From: an uncultured bacterium
GTDB taxonomy: Bacteria > Verrucomicrobiota > Lentisphaeria > Victivallales > UBA1829
Assembly (NCBI GenBank): GCA_900549045.1
Contig: URNE01000122.1
Location: 1-6,913, forward strand
Reading direction: 5' to 3'
DNA length: 6,913 nucleotides
Each line of letters opens with the position of its first letter. Position 1 is the first letter of the stretch. The translations under genes were made by a program, and so were the position numbers. Positions 5,795 to 6,913 of the stretch are shown one piece after another. Under the pieces are notes generated by a model, which worked only from the letters and a program-made list of their open reading frames with translations, ran no database searches and was not told the origin of the DNA.

Positions 5795-6913
5795 AACATC
5801 TGCTGCCCGCTCTGCTCCTTGCCTGCTCGCTTCTCCTCTCCGCGGCGGAGACTTTGACCGTGATCGGAACCACCGACATTCACGGACATATTTTTTCCGC
5901 GCCGGGCAAACCGAATCTTCTCAAACTCGCCCGGGCCGTTTCGGAGGAAGCGGAGAAGGCCGGACGCGCCAACGCTTTGCTCATCGACTGCGGCGACCTG
6001 ATTCAGGGAACCGCCGAAACTCAGCTCGACAACGGAAAAGCCGTTCTTGCGCTCATGAATCTTGCGAAATACGACGTCTGGGTTCCCGGAAACCATGATT
6101 TTGAATTCGGAATGAAAACTCTTCTCGCCAGGAGCCGTGATTTTCAGGGAACCTTTCTCTGCGGGAACCTTGTCTACAAAAACGACAGACCCGCCGCGGC
6201 ATGGAAGCTCTTCGAACGGGCCGGACTCAAAGTCGCCGTCATCGGCGTCACCTCCGAACACATCGCAAACTGGAACTGGCGTCCGGAAGAAACCGGAATC
6301 AGGATCGAAGAGACTTTTGACGCCCTTGACCGCATCATGCCGGAAGTCATGCGCGCGGAGCCGGAGCTGATTTTGCTGGCGATTCACGCGGGACGCTTCC
6401 AGTCGAAACGCTTCTCCCCGAAATGGGGTCAGATGCACGACCTTGCCAAGCGTTATCCGCAAATCGACCTCATTCTCGGAGGCCATACTCATGAACCTGT
6501 CGCCGGCCTCCCCATGGCGAAAAGCTGGTTCATGCAGGGCGGCAAACACACACAGGGCTACGCGAAAGCCGAGATCGTTTACGACAAGACAAAGAAAAAA
6601 TGTCTTTCGCTGAAAACCAATTACATTGCGCTCAAGCCGGATGCACCGGAGGCTGAAACGCCGAAAGCCCTCCGCCGCGAACTTGCGGAACTGCGGAAGA
6701 ATCTCCATTCAACCGTCTGCGAAAACGCTCCCGCTCTGACCTGGAAACAGCCGTGGAGCCTCGCTCAGATGTTCAGCAAGGCTGTCGCGGAAGAGACAAA
6801 AGCGAAAATCGTTTTTCACGGAGTTCTTTCGTGGGGCGACAAACACGCCGGACGCTATTCGCGCAAGGATGTTTTCGATCTCTGCCCGTTTGAGAACACC
6901 GTGGTTCTGATGG
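5791..6913 (+). CDS. Exported 5'-nucleotidase/2',3'-cyclic phosphodiesterase-family metallophosphoesterase, 3'-truncated by window edge
   Basis: Probable exported phosphoesterase releasing phosphate from nucleotides or cyclic nucleotides, related to the UshA/CpdB/YfkN family. The first 374 residues are visible and the frame runs off the right edge. A signal peptide is clear: K2, hydrophobic 4-17, likely cleavage after S-A-A at 17-19. An LLAC at 9-12 resembles a lipobox, but the region before it is unusually short, so lipoprotein processing is less likely. Dinuclear-metal motifs follow in order: TTDIHGH (Asp29, His31), GDLIQGT (Asp69), PGNHDFEFG (Asn101, His102), AIHAG (His199) and GGHTHE (His232, His234). 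A linker leads into the start of the C-terminal 5'-nucleotidase domain at about residue 310. The start overlaps the kinase stop by an ATGA (5791-5794), with AAAGGA (5776-5781) as ribosome site, suggesting translational coupling. Substrate preference cannot be settled; GDLIQG recalls CpdB/YfkN more than UshA. Confidence 0.9.
   Translation, partial: MKHLLPALLLACSLLLSAAETLTVIGTTDIHGHIFSAPGKPNLLKLARAVSEEAEKAGRANALLIDCGDLIQGTAETQLDNGKAVLALMNLAKYDVWVPGNHDFEFGMKTLLARSRDFQGTFLCGNLVYKNDRPAAAWKLFERAGLKVAVIGVTSEHIANWNWRPEETGIRIEETFDALDRIMPEVMRAEPELILLAIHAGRFQSKRFSPKWGQMHDLAKRYPQIDLILGGHTHEPVAGLPMAKSWFMQGGKHTQGYAKAEIVYDKTKKKCLSLKTNYIALKPDAPEAETPKALRRELAELRKNLHSTVCENAPALTWKQPWSLAQMFSKAVAEETKAKIVFHGVLSWGDKHAGRYSRKDVFDLCPFENTVVLM

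Noticed and set aside
5821..5830. Possible lipobox (LLAC) making the phosphoesterase a lipoprotein
   Set aside because: Only 11 residues precede the Cys and the hydrophobic stretch continues past it to an S-A-A site, so ordinary signal peptidase I cleavage fits better.
5764..6708. 314-residue minus-strand open frame opposite the phosphoesterase
   Set aside because: The plus frame has a signal peptide and every metal-binding motif of the family. The antisense frame has no domain and would overlap the kinase end.

Overview
The window is a compact, moderately GC-rich bacterial region with six protein-coding genes: five on the plus strand and one on the minus strand. The genes at both ends are cut by the window edges. 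I saw no rRNA, tRNA, CRISPR array, insertion sequence or long repeat. The host cannot be named from sequence alone. The mix (a GH36-type glycosidase, an mcsA-mcsB arginine-kinase pair away from ctsR/clpC, small secreted Cys-containing coiled-coil proteins and a membrane PAS histidine kinase) would fit a carbohydrate-degrading member of the PVC group, such as Lentisphaerota/Victivallales. That assignment is a weak inference.

Layout. Positions 2-1468 (+) hold the 3' part of an alpha-galactosidase-like glycoside hydrolase. A strong hairpin at 1481-1508 lies between it and a convergent minus-strand gene (1521-2084) for a small exported helical protein that I do not recognise. A 168-bp divergent spacer (2085-2252) contains a plausible sigma70-type promoter for the rightward cluster. 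That cluster is mcsA (2253-2807), mcsB (2804-3874), a multi-pass membrane PAS histidine kinase (3887-5794), and an exported 5'-nucleotidase/cyclic phosphodiesterase-family metallophosphoesterase (5791 to the right edge).

The rightward genes are packed like one operon. mcsA/mcsB and kinase/phosphoesterase each overlap by an ATGA, and mcsB and the kinase are 12 bp apart. McsA and McsB are known partners: McsB phosphorylates arginines on proteins and McsA is its zinc-binding activator. McsB here keeps the catalytic Cys, the guanidino-kinase signature and the C-terminal RDxxRA phospho-arginine docking motif, so it looks active. The usual partners ctsR and clpC are not in the window, and I see no CtsR-type or CIRCE operator before mcsA.

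The most unusual element is the histidine kinase. Its seven-helix N-terminal region resembles the VUT/YhhQ (queuosine-precursor/vitamin uptake) transporter family, which suggests a transporter-derived sensor. No response regulator is present beside it.
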